Of a stretch of DNA of 64,000 nucleotides, positions 47,712 to 58,655 are shown piece by piece. The notes beneath the pieces are model-generated. The model saw only the letters and a program-made list of their open reading frames with translations, was not told the origin of the DNA and did no database searches. Numbering within the stretch: position 1 is the stretch's first letter; each line of letters begins with the position of its first letter. Made by a program: the position numbers and the translations under genes. The stretch covers positions 1 to 64,000 of the forward strand of contig WNNJ02000153.1 in NCBI GenBank assembly GCA_012934845.2. Reading direction: 5' to 3'. Origin of the DNA: Pomphorhynchus laevis (taxonomy: Eukaryota > Acanthocephala > Palaeacanthocephala > Echinorhynchida > Pomphorhynchidae).

Positions 47712-47747
47712 CATGATGCTATGGATCTTGAGATCCATTGCATCATG
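47712..47747. repeat. 3'-end hairpin after the older RLE-type LINE
   Basis: CATGATGC-T-ATGGATCT, loop TG, AGATCCAT-T-GCATCATG: two 8-bp arms on each side with one T/T mismatch. It is followed directly by an A-run and AT-microsatellite, so it may mark the 3' end of the element's RNA. Confidence 0.75.
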
Positions 47748-49742
47748 AAAAAAATTATTAATAATTATTACTATCTAATTATTATAATAGAATAATAATT
47801 TTAATTTGTTTAATTTTATTCAATTTGTATAAATAATAAATCGGAGATTGACGCCCGTCTGGAGATTATAAATATATCAGCATTAGGAACCAAACTTCTG
47901 ATCTCAGATAATTACTCCTTGAGTGTGTATTATAATAGTTATACTTTGTGCGGGCAATAGTTTTAACAAAAGCACGCGACATTTGTCGACGATGCTATGT
48001 CTTGACCAAACAGCGGGTTGAGGAATTACCCATATACATTTGTGCGACATTTTAGTTGACAGTGCATATACATTGTTATACAATGAGTTATTCAATAACT
48101 TGATAGTTAGAATTTATTCTATTGTTTTGTTTCGAATAAGCAAGATGCTCATGGGATTATATATTTTAATCGTCGATTATCTGAAGAATAGTGTAGCGAA
48201 CTTGTTAAAATATATTTAAATTATCATGAAATGTATTTATTTTTAAAAAGTGGGATCTAAAATGTTTGACAAATAATCAGTAATCCTATACTGATTAGGA
48301 TTTACGAATTAAAAGAATATTGAATGATATTCAATATCTTTATAAATATCAGTAACAGTGCTGAAGGCTAGTTGATGAATCCGCGGTTCGCGGATAATCA
48401 AATTGCTTCTACATGTAGAAGTTAGCAAGGAAATAAGCAGACGTAAGCTTAAAACGAAATAGCGTTCCATAGCTAATGCGGCGTTATAACCAGTGCATGG
48501 AAACATGCAAAGCTAATTATTAATAAAACACAAAAAACAGTATGATTAATCAATAAACATTTATGTGCGTTTGAAAAAGTACAGAATGATGATTAAATGT
48601 AATAGATTATAATTTTAAACATAAATTATTGTATTTGTCTAATTACAATTGTTCATGTTTTTATTTTAAAAATCGTTCTTAAAATATCCATCAATAATAT
48701 ATTATTATATATATTATATATATTATAAATAATATATTTTATTACAATAATATATTATTTATCAATAATATATTTTATTGATAAATCAATTAAATCATAT
48801 GTTGGAAATTAATCAGATGAACAAGCCATTTACGCAAAATTACCCTTCACATTTCTAAAAGCCACATTTCTATATATGTGATTAGATTGTTACGTTTTGT
48901 TATATCACATTAATTTTAGATTTATTAATGAATTTATAGATGAGATCTCTTGAAACAAATTTATATTGGGAAAAAAAATTTTTTCTTAAAGCATAATATT
49001 GTTAATAAATATTTTTAATTATTTTACGAAGTTTTTAATGATTAATTAATGAAAAAATTCATAATATCGTGAGGTTTGTCAACTTTACGATACAAGTGGT
49101 TACGATAAAAATACGAAATAATTTAAACGTAATATTATATATAATGTAAATGTTATGTTTACTATTGTTTAATATACAAAGTTATTATTTTTGTTATTTT
49201 AAGTGTGAAAAATGTATGATAACTATTGAAATAATTAGTTAATTAATTTAATAATAAGTTAATAACTAATTAATAATAAATTAACTTATGAATAATTAAT
49301 TTAATAATAAATTTAATAAATTAAATTTATTAATTTATTAATAAATTAATTTATTAATAAATTAATTTATTAAATATTAAACAGTTATTGATTAATTATT
49401 TCATTATCATTATTATCATTGTTATTAAAACATAATATTGTTATATAATGAATAGTTTTAATTATTTTACGTACTTTTAATCTTAAATTGCAATGATCTT
49501 AATACATAATATTTTTTAAAGATCATTATTAATTAATGATTAAACATAATAATGTTTTAATTAATAATAATTAATTATTAATAATTAATAATATTATTAA
49601 TAATTAATAATTATTAATAGAGTAATAATTCTTATTCAAACTTTAGTGTATAATATCAAATCAATACATTGCGTCAACTCGAAAATAATTGAGCGAATAT
49701 AATATTATATTCGCTCAATTATAATATTAATATTATTAATAA
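47748..49742. other. AT-rich spacer between the two RLE-type LINEs
   Basis: Mostly TTAAT-type simple sequence, densest at 48690-48790 and 49240-49410. No coding frame of note; the minus-strand frames at 47904-48095 and 48309-48506 show no motif. Confidence 0.5.
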
Positions 49743-49920
49743 TATTATGGCACTAATAATATTAATAATGTTAATATTATTAAAAAGTTTGAGATCTAAA
49801 GTAAATACATAAATACATTTGAGATCTAAAGTAAATACACCGCTCAGAACAACGACGATAGTGCACCTTTAAATTACCAAACAATATTCAATAACAACAG
49901 TTGACTCCAACGCGCTCGAA

Positions 49921-49980
49921 GCCGCCTGAGAGCGCACGAAACCGCCTGAGAGCGCACGAAGCCGCCTGAGAGCGCACGAA
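49921..49980 (+). repeat. Three 20-bp tandem repeats in the LINE 5' UTR
   Basis: GCCGCCTGAGAGCGCACGAA occurs three times in a row (the middle copy begins ACC), preceded by a partial unit CGCTCGAA. It ends 42 bases before the start codon. GC-rich monomer repeats in LINE 5' UTRs often carry promoter activity; here that is inference. Confidence 0.9.
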
Positions 49981-50022
49981 GCGGCGTTCCAACGTTTTAC
50001 AACATAAATATCATTACAAATC

Positions 50023-53000
50023 ATGGTTCGCGGCAAACCTTCTGTCCAACGATTATGCTGCTCTTGCAATGGTCCCGCAGCTGTTTGCAAAGGGTGTAAG
50101 TGCGCAAAATCAGGAAAAGCATGTGTCAACTGCCGAGCCAAGAAATGTAGAAATCAATCGTCAATTAACCAACCTACAAGTCCTAACTCTATCGCTCAAA
50201 TGCTATCAAATTCCGCTGCTGCGCCAGTCGAACGAGTTCATCCATTAATTGCATTGGACATACCGCGGGAAAGCGATGTTGTCCATAACCAGGTTGAGTC
50301 TACCGCGCGCCAATTAACGCTTCACGATATCTACGAAATCGTTATCACTTGGCCCCCAGCGCTCTTGGATCCACCTCGCTGTAATGCTACGAACGAATTT
50401 GTGGACATCATGGCTGATCTTTACTACCAAGCTTCGGAGGAAGTGCACTTTCAATCCTGCTCCGCGCTTGAGGCGGCAACCGTGCTCTCTCGTTGTGTGC
50501 TTCAGAGAATCGAAAGTCGTAAAACGGCGATCATACGCAAAGCTATGGAACGTAGGCTGGATCTTTGGAGAAATAACGATTTTAATGCCCTCTTTGACGA
50601 AGCGAGATGCCTGCAGGCCCGAGCTGATTTGAATAAATACGATGGTAAAAATACTGAATGGAAAACCAGATACTGCAATCTTGTGAAGATAGGCCGTCTA
50701 AGCGCTGCAACATCCCTCCTATCTGGCCTTCAAACTTCTGGAACCCTTCGTGCAGACACATTGATTGATGGTTTTACAGTAAAGAATCTCCTACAGAGGT
50801 TACATCCTGAAGCAGCAGAGGCAAAGCCGGAAGCACTTCTGCATGCTCCCATGATGGGTGCGGTTCCTCACCATCCGTCTACATTCCTTGCAATTGACGC
50901 AAGCGACATCGTAAAAGCGTCCCACTCCACATTTGGCACAGCAGGCCCATCCGGCGTGGATGCGCTTATGTGGAAACGCATGCTCACGGCTTTCGGTACT
51001 CATTCTAAAAAGCTTGTTGAAGCTCTTGCCGCTCTAGCAGTCAAAATCGCTTCTGAAAAAGTCTCGCCTAATACTATTAATGCTTTCGTAGCTTGCCGAC
51101 TTGTGGCCATCCCGAAAAAGAATGGTGGTATTCGACCGATTGGAATAGCCGAAGTCGGTAGACGGATTGTCTGCAAAGCGATTTTGCAACATATAAAAAC
51201 GGATTTGCAAGACATCGCTGGATTAGAGCAACTATGTGCCTCACAACGGAGTGGTGTGGACTTTTGTATACACTCTACGCAATAACTTCCACAACAATCC
51301 AGAATTTGGCTTACTGTGTGTCGACGCCGCCAACGCTTTTAACAGCTTAAACCGCCGAGTAGCTCTTCATAACATGTCGCATTTATGTCCGTCATTGGCG
51401 CAAACTTTCCAAAACATCTATTCTGTCGATGCTCGTCTTATTTTGGAAGGTGGTTCGCTCCACTCGAAGGAGGGTGTGACTCAAGGCGACCCCTTAGCAA
51501 TGGCCATCTTCGCAATGGCTTCTCTGCCTCTTATAAGGATGATAAGGGATCAATGTCCTGGTGTTGTTCAACGGTGGTTTGCAGACGATGCGAACTTCCT
51601 CGGCCCCACATTGATGCTTGAGAAAGTACTTTATATCCTACAACAGCACGGACCTGATTATGGCTATCATGTTAAACCAGCCAAATCTGCTCTTCTTCTG
51701 CACGAAACGATGACAGTAGATCAATCAAAGTTTGCAGGTGTCGACATAAGGCACGATGGTGTTAAGATTCTCGGCTCATTCATTGGATCAAGTGCGTTCA
51801 TGAAAGAATCGACCAAAGAGCGAATTGAAGACGACGTTTATCTGACAGACCGGCTCACAGAGATATGCTCTGTAGACCCGCATATTTCTTACATCGGGTT
51901 GACCAAGTCATTGCAATGGAAGCGGACTCACTTCTTACGCACAACGAGTTGCTCCTATGACGACCTTGCGCCTTTGCGGGATGCAATTACCGGGAGATTC
52001 TTAAAGGAAATGACAAAGCAGGACCTTTCAGAAGATTGGGTGAAGGTACTCACCAGTCCCATACGGGAAGGAGGCATCGGGATCATTGACCCTCTGTTCG
52101 TGAAGGACCTGGAATTCAGCTCTTCTGAGAGAATGTGCTCGTCATTCACGTCAGATTGCCAAGGTGTCGTCTTCAGAACCGAACAGCAAAAGATCGGCGA
52201 GCGGATTACTGCTGAATGAAAGACAGCCGCAATTGGCCGCTTTAATTACGCGAAGTCGAACTTAAACGAAATCTCTCAAGAAGCCCTTGCATACGCGTCC
52301 GTTTATGGTACATCGTCATGGCTTTCTATAGTTCCCCCGGTTCGTGAAAACTTCCATATTCTTCCACATGAATTCAGAGATAGTATGGCTATGCGGTATG
52401 CTTGGGAACCGACTGACATGCCCACGAGATGCTTATGCAATACTCCTGCATGCTTGAAGCATCTCCTTTCATGTCGGCGTGGAGGGTTGCAGATTTTTCG
52501 TCACAATATCGTTCGTGATATCCTTGCCCGAAATCTAACGACTGTTTGTCATGGTGTAGGGATCGAACCTCTACTCGATAGTCCCAGCGTGGATCACGTC
52601 TTCACTAATAGTGCAACGACAAGAGATCTTGACGCACGAGTGGATATCGTCTGTACTGGACTGTTTCCCGGTAGATTCGAGCGGACGTATATAGACGTCA
52701 GCATTTTCAACAACCTTGCCGAATCTTACCGTACAAACACGTCCAGTGCGTTCAACTTCCACGAAGCAAGAAAGAAGTCTAAATATTCGGAACGGGTTCA
52801 ACAGATTGCAAGAGGCACATTTGTACCCTTCATCGCTTCGACAAATGGCGGATTGAGTGAAAGCTCTCGTGCTGTGTTGCGCCGAATCGCCTTTCTGCAG
52901 GCGCAGAGGTCTGACCAAACGACATACGCACAGTGCTTGACTCGCATTACACGTGAAATCGGTGTTGCCCTATGCCGCGCGGCGTCGATATGCATCCGGG

Positions 53001-53053
53001 GTTACCGTTCTTCAAGTGGAAAGGCCGTCCGCCTCGAGCAACAGGAGCCTTAG
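50023..53053 (+). pseudogene. RLE-type LINE polyprotein: Cys-rich domain, RT, CCHC, nuclease
   Basis: About 1,010 codons with two lesions: a frame change near 51275-51286 (frame 50023-51285 passes to the frame of 51236-52219) and an in-frame TGA at 52217-52219, after which the same frame runs to 53053. Domains: nine cysteines in residues 12-42 (CCSCNG, CKGCKCAKSGKACVNC), a helical region, RT motifs near residues 360-540 (IPKKNGGIRPIGIAEVGRRI, LLCVDAANAFNSLN, EGVTQGDPLAMAIF, RWFADDANFLG), a CCHC finger near residue 805 (CLCNTPACLKHLLSC), RHNIVRDILA, then the nuclease with DARVDIVCTG, RTYIDVSIFN and KKSKYSERV followed by FVPFIASTNGG. The D...D...K pattern fits a PD-(D/E)XK restriction-like endonuclease. 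No APE endonuclease precedes the RT. The start ATG is the first in frame and matches the older copy's start. Confidence 0.85.
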
Positions 53054-53125
53054 CTAAAGCACACGCCCCGTAACACGAAATTCAAACAATGATATTTGGG
53101 TTAAATTCCCTTTGTAAACTTTGTG

Positions 53126-53131
53126 AATAAA
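53126..53131 (+). terminator. Poly(A) signal of the RLE-type LINE
   Basis: AATAAA 73 bases after the stop codon, shortly before the AT-microsatellite tail. It suits either the element's own transcript end or chance in AT-rich DNA. Confidence 0.5.
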
Positions 53132-53233
53132 GCTTTTCTTCTTATTAATAATAATATTATAATATTATTAATATTATTAATAATAATATTAATAATATAA
53201 TTATTAATATTATTAATATAATAATATTAATAT
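53132..53233. repeat. TAATAT-type microsatellite tail
   Basis: Irregular AATATTATT units replace a poly(A) tail at the LINE 3' end. Similar units lie before its 5' end (49540-49780) and after the older copy (from about 47755). Confidence 0.8.
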
Positions 53234-53245
53234 TATTATGGCACT

Positions 53246-54645
53246 CAAGCACAACTATAGCACTCACCATATAAATGTCATTACAATAAATTATTTAACT
53301 TTGTGAATCGATAGATTAACAAATTAATTAAACCTCAAGTAATTTCAATATACAAAGCCGCAAATGTTATATATGTAGAGAATCCTCGCTATACTGATTT
53401 CATTATATATGACAACAACGTGGTACATGGTCAGAAACCACTAAGGATACCCCTCTAAATACATCACGTAAATTGCCAGACAGTCTCACATGGGCATTCC
53501 ATGGAACTAAACATATTATCAAATGGTCATTGCTCGAGGTTTACCATACTATCACACAGATCGATTAGATGATGGAATTGTCTTTCATACGAACTAGTGA
53601 GATCAGATCTAAAGTTATAGTTTCACAATCTAAGATTTTTATGTTATAAATTAGAACTGTCTACATTTTTCATGAAATTCGTGTTAATTTGAATTGTACA
53701 AAATTGTGAGCTGGCAAAACTGCCATTTAGGATACAGATCTGTATCAATAGTAATTATGGTGTGGCACGACATTATCCTCATAGGTATTCCTATTTTTGA
53801 CACAGCTGGACACTACTAATCAGCCTAGGTGAGTCTAATCAGTTACTGACCAGACTTACATTTCACGTTTCGATCCTTATCATCTGCTTAATCCGTACAC
53901 TGATGCTGAATAAAATTAAAATTATTTAATGTGTTGATACTATGATAGTACTTAGATATAATTCTGATATTACTTACTGCTTTTGAACATATTAAATCAA
54001 GTAATTGATTTAATTTATTGTATTTTTAATTTTGCCCAGCCGAAATGCGAAATGGGAAATAAATCGCTGCATTAATATTATTTTAATAATTTTTACAATT
54101 TCAGGCTATTTGAATATTTATTTATAATATTAAGAAATCGAAGTATTATCAGCGAAAATGCTAAGTGCTAATGTCCCCGCTGTTTGTCAGCAGTGATATG
54201 ACTTCCGTATAGAATAGCTATCTGTGAAATATGCATACCTATGTCGTGAACAACAGCCACATTGTTAATAGTGCATAATACTATGCAAAATTAGTCTTGC
54301 TCTACTCAAAAAGGCACAATGCTTGATGTTTTAAGTTGACAATTAGTAATCCCATCACCCATAATGCGGTTGTTCCCATCTTTGTTTAAAAGATAATTTT
54401 GTTGCTAAGGGACTTTAAACCTATAAGGTAAGTAAACTACATTATATCACAAAATTAAGTGTTCACGTTATAAAATTAGGAATTGTTTAAATTGATATTT
54501 AAGATTTAATTGAATTTAAAATCGTTTTAGTAACCAGGTTTTTTTTTATCAAAATGTCTATCATTGAAATATTTTGATTACAAGCAACTACAAGTTCATT
54601 TTAATTTCTGTCATTTTTTTAAATAGTTGATATGATCTATTATTG
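53246..54645. other. AT-rich sequence, no gene seen
   Basis: No coding frame of note. The phrase ACTAATCAGCCTAGGT at about 53815 recurs near 54886, and AGCCTAGGTAGGTT is itself doubled there, so a small unnamed repeat is present. Confidence 0.5.
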
Positions 54646-54823
54646 ATAAAGAATTATTGGAGCTTGGATTCAAGAAAAGAGGAAATTATTTTTGATATTT
54701 CGCTAACTTCTGTTAGCATCTTCAGAAAATCACTGAAGTAAATTTCTGAAGATGATAACAGAAATGAGCGAAATGTCAAAAAATTTCCTCTTTTCTTGGA
54801 TCCAGCTCCAATAATTCTTTATT
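54646..54823. repeat. Foldback element with CTGAAGATG...CGAAATG cores
   Basis: Arms 54646-54728 and 54743-54823 pair around a 14-base loop. Read outward from the loop, each arm holds CTGAAGAT, a stem-forming spacer and GAAAT: the left arm is CTGAAGAT-GCTAAC-AGAA-GTTAGC-GAAATATC (inverted) with a perfect 6-bp stem, the right arm (54746-54777) a decayed version. This order resembles the CUGANGA...GAAA core of hammerhead ribozymes, which are known in Penelope-like elements, though an extra T lies between the core and the stem. Non-coding. Confidence 0.8.
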
Positions 54824-56954
54824 AATTCTTTATTATACTCGGTGAGCCACAAGTATTGACCTATTCTTTATACAATAGGACGATACTAATCAGCCTAGGT
54901 AGGTTTCAGCCTAGGTAGGTTAATTTTTTAACTGAATTAGTTAACGAAAAAGTATTTTGTTTATATTCCATAGTAGCCTGTGTATAGAACTAATAACTAA
55001 ATTCATACAAAATATAAATTTGTATTTTTCGTTATGATAGATTGTCATAACAAATAAATAAACATGTCTTTTTGTTAGCGGACCCAGCTGTGAAGTTAAG
55101 TTTGAAACTACCAACCGATAGTTGCTAGTTCAATCGATTCAATCGATATAGATAATTTTGTATTTTCATCAGTTGTAAGAAGGGTGATTATTAAATTAAA
55201 TGACTTGATCTAAGATTGTTTATTGTTATTGAGATTGTGCCATAGCCATATGCGTTTGTTCGTGATAATCATTTGTAGCAAAATTAGACGAATTAATGCA
55301 AAAAATTCAAAATAATACAAAACTGAACTGACTACACATTGTCGTATATTATGGCCTCTTCTAATTTGGCAACACAAATTCTCTATTTAATTTATAGAGA
55401 ATATACCTCTTGCAGAAACTATTTTATCTGCGACTTCAATTGATTCAGTCGTTGATATCTCATGAAGAATTTTCTTTGGAATTCGTAGTCGATAAAATTT
55501 TGACTCATTTAGATTTGTATAAATTTTTGGTTTATATAATAATAAAATTAAACTTTATTATTTTGAATTTCATTATTTTAAATTTGATTTATAAAATAAA
55601 TCAAATTGATTTATTGATTTGTCATAGTTTGTTATAGTCACGTTAAAACGATATAGAAGATTTTGTGATTAATCAAAATTAGATAGTTTCATTAATAAAA
55701 TAAATAATCCTTTATTGAAACATATTTCTTTTTCCATAAATTTATAATTAACAACGATTTCTAATTGTGACTATCTATAAGCTCTTTTTGCCATTATTTC
55801 TCAGGTTCATTTGATTACATCATTAACTACGTAAATTTTGTATTTCTTCCGGATTGATATTTATCATTTGGATGACCACGTGTGTATATTTAAATAAATA
55901 AAGATCTTTCACCGTAAGGCATGTTTTAGGAGCATTTTCGATTAAATTCGTTCTGTGTAAACTTAAAATCTGGTAAAGGTGCTTATCTGGCATTGCCGAT
56001 ATTCATTTTGTAGTTCAAGCTACATTGTGATGTATTATGAGTTCAACTATCCTTATATGAGATTGCCGAGGTAATGTTTAAAAGCCCGCAATTGCCTTCT
56101 ATTTAACTCAACTGATGTTTGTGAATCCGTACGTACAGTAGGTATTTCAACATATTGGGGTAAAATAGTTTTTCTATATATCTAATAAATTCGAATGGAT
56201 TATTTTATGTCATTGCGAAATTGTTTTCCAAACTTGAATGTTTGCCAATACCTACCGACAACCCGACAAATAACCCAAAATGACTTCAGTAGAACTCCTT
56301 TTTAGTCAAATCTTATATCCCTAATATGATAGATTTCACTTTAATTTAGAGAATTTGACTTCCGACTGAAGTGTGCTCAGTAGAACATATTCGGCTTAAT
56401 AAAATCTACGTTTTATTCTATAGTAAGAAACCATCATTGCATACTGAGGATTAGCTATTACTCTGACGGTGAGAATATTGTTTAATGTCCCCTACTCTCG
56501 GATTGTCAGACCTTCTAATTGTTTGATTTGATCTTGGAATTCTTTGCCCTTATAAGGGGTAAGATTATATTTGCAAGAATTTAATTTGCCCGTTCAAGAA
56601 TTTAACTTTTTACTTTGGATTAACGAAATATAAAATATATGTTTAAATATTTTTCTATTTTCTACAGCTTCAATCAAAGTTCCATATCTGTGAGACTGAA
56701 AAATTTTGGGATTGTATAATTTTGCTTGTCAATGAGCGAGCAAAACGGTCATTTCGGATATAATCCTGCATTTTAACAATATTACAAGTATTTGTACAGT
56801 ATTAGATCTGGTGTGCTTATTATAGATCCGAATATGTTTATTATATTCGTGATGAGCATTTGTCATGGGAAATAAGTCTTTAAATAGAAGTTTTATCTAG
56901 AGTGTATCGACAAATTTTGATAATCTGTAAATATAAGTTAACCTTAAAAAATTA
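54824..56954. other. AT-rich sequence, no supported gene
   Basis: Small frames (for example 55410-55637) have low-complexity, Ile/Leu/Asn-rich translations with no motif. No repeat or RNA gene was recognised. Confidence 0.5.
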
Positions 56955-57613
56955 TTTTTAAGAGGCAAATGCATTTCAGCGCACGCTTACATTACCACGA
57001 CAAAATCTAAATCATGTGTCGAGAAGGTGGGTACGGAGGCGGCATTTGAACGCAATAAAGGAGGGAGCGCAGCCTACGTCGAGAAGGAGCTGATTCAAGG
57101 CGAGTGGAGCGGCGACGAGGAAGGATCGGAGACCGTAGTTGTTAGAGTAATTGGGAACTCGGAGTAAGAGGGAATTACGGGAACACAGTAATAGAGAAAT
57201 GGCGAGAGCGTCGTCTAAGAAAAGGAGGTTGATGAACGATGGGGAGCCGACCGCGATGTGAAGAAAACTGACGAGAAGGTGGAGTTGTATGCGGATGTGG
57301 ATGGTGGGCCAGGAGAGTTGGGCAAGAAATATGGATGTGTGGTCAAAGCGACGGGGGAGTTGATTATGCGTTGTAGGGATAGGATGATGGATATTGGAGA
57401 ATTAGCGAAAAAGCTGAGGCTGTAATCAATTTTAGAGAAAGGAAACTATGAAAGAAGAGACATACAGAAACCGGAAGTCGATAAGAGGGAGCCCATATCG
57501 ACTTCCCTTCCTGTCTGTCTCGATACGGCTGATGTTACGGAGAATTAGGTTAGACGAGCGGACCTTGTCACGGACGAAGGGTTAAAGGAAAAGGTGATCA
57601 TCGAAATGGAATT

Positions 57614-58186
57614 CTAATGAAGTGCGATTGTGGAGAATTGGGATAATTGATGAGGCAAAAGATACAGGGGAGGATATATGTTATGTTGACGGGGGAGAAT
57701 CCATATTATTTTGAACTTGTCTGAATTTATAGCGAGATAAAGATGGGAGAGACGTTTGTAGATAGAAGAAAGATAGTTGGAGGCGAAAATTGCGATATAG
57801 TGTGTGCGACGGGCGGGCGTATGAGCATATATGAGGATGTCATCGGCGTATTGTATGACGTTGAAGGAGTAAGGTTTTATAAACGGAGAGAGATCGCAAA
57901 GTATAAGAGAGAAAAGCAGGGGACCTAGGACTGAACCTTGCGAGATCCCGCAGAAAATAGGGATGGGAGGAGAATATGATGAATTAGAACAGACGCGAAA
58001 GGAACGGTAGGATAGATATGAGGCAAGCCATGCTACGGAGGAGGAATAAAAGCCGTAATCATAATGAAGGCGAGAAAGGAGGATGGAGTGGTCGACCATG
58101 TCGAATGCGGAGGAGAGGTCGAGATAGATGAGAACACTATATAGAGCCTTTTTACGAGAAATGAGTAGATCATTGTGAATTTTCAT
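57614..58186 (-). pseudogene. LINE RT core (190 aa)
   Basis: LIYLDLSSAFDMVDHSILLS (motif A), FCGISQGSVLGPLLFSLIL (motif B, with S for the usual P), IQYADDILIYAHTP (catalytic box) and KIIWILPRQHNIYPPLYLL. It is longer than the equivalent frame of copy b because the early stop there is absent. Confidence 0.9.
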
Positions 58187-58655
58187 GCAGGCGATTTCTG
58201 TGGAGCGATTAAAGCGTTAAGCGGATTTGAAAGGACGGTCCAGATTTGATGAAGAGAGATAAACGTTGATATGTTTTAAGATAAGGCGCTCTCAGAGTTT
58301 GGAAAGAAAAGGGAAGAGTGAAATTGGGCGATAGCTAGGAAATGAGGAGTCAACCGATTGTTCCTTGAGGAGGGGACGAACGATGGTAGATTTCTAACGT
58401 GAAGGAAATATACGACTGTGTATGGACGAACTAAACAAGGTAATGTGGAAAGTGGATATCAATGAGCATATGGTTTAAGTATGGAAATGGGCAGGGGATC
58501 TGCAGGTCAACGCTTTTAGAGTAGGCATTGGATGTCAAATCATAGGGCACAGTGCAAGCGACGGTGTGGGTGATGCTTGAAGGGCAAGAAAAGATCGAGA
58601 GTGGATGTGAGTTAATAGTCGAAAAGAAAGGCAAGATCGCGAGGAGAGGAATATG

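Larger units (their letters stand above)
44649..47747 (+). mobile_element. RLE-type LINE, older copy (subfamily 1)
   Basis: Full-length in layout but with about eight breaks. From ATG 44649 the N-terminus is Cys-rich (KCCNCDSVAARCVRCPCGM, a stop, then FNCTASNCVRKRN), matching the Cys-rich start of the copy at 50 kb. Later frames are 45050-45484 (helical), 45568-46035 (RT start PGVRPIGVGEVLRCIVGK and motif A LLLDASNVFNCINI), 46087-46371 (RWYADDGACFGS, catalytic box), 46364-46687, 46732-47370 (CCHC finger CSCGTQLTISHTLSC, then IRHNVVRDTIAAEIRK, nuclease start) and 47340-47657 (nuclease end). Protein similarity to the 50 kb copy is partial, so it is a different subfamily. It is AT-richer than that copy, consistent with greater age. 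Confidence 0.85.
49755..53233 (+). mobile_element. RLE-type LINE, nearly intact (subfamily 2)
   Basis: A 3.48-kb non-LTR retrotransposon. It is flanked by TATTATGGCACT at 49743-49754 and 53234-53245, a plausible 12-bp target-site duplication. Order: an AT-microsatellite stretch, two copies of GAGATCTAAAGTAAATACA (about 49790 and 49820), 20-bp GC-rich tandem repeats (49921-49980), one long ORF (50023-53053), an AATAAA at 53126-53131 and a (TAATAT)n-type tail. It is clearly richer in G+C than its surroundings. Non-LTR elements of the R2-like group encode a single protein whose C-terminal restriction-like endonuclease (RLE) nicks the target for reverse transcription. Its AT-microsatellite surroundings may be the target or a tail product. 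Clade assignment within the RLE group is open. Confidence 0.85.

Noticed and set aside
49869-50141. Minus-strand 90-aa frame over the RLE-type LINE start
   Set aside because: It is the antisense of the GC-rich monomers and the Cys-rich start; the plus-strand protein has clear homology to the second copy.
52571-52918. Minus-strand 115-aa frame
   Set aside because: Antisense shadow of the LINE nuclease domain.
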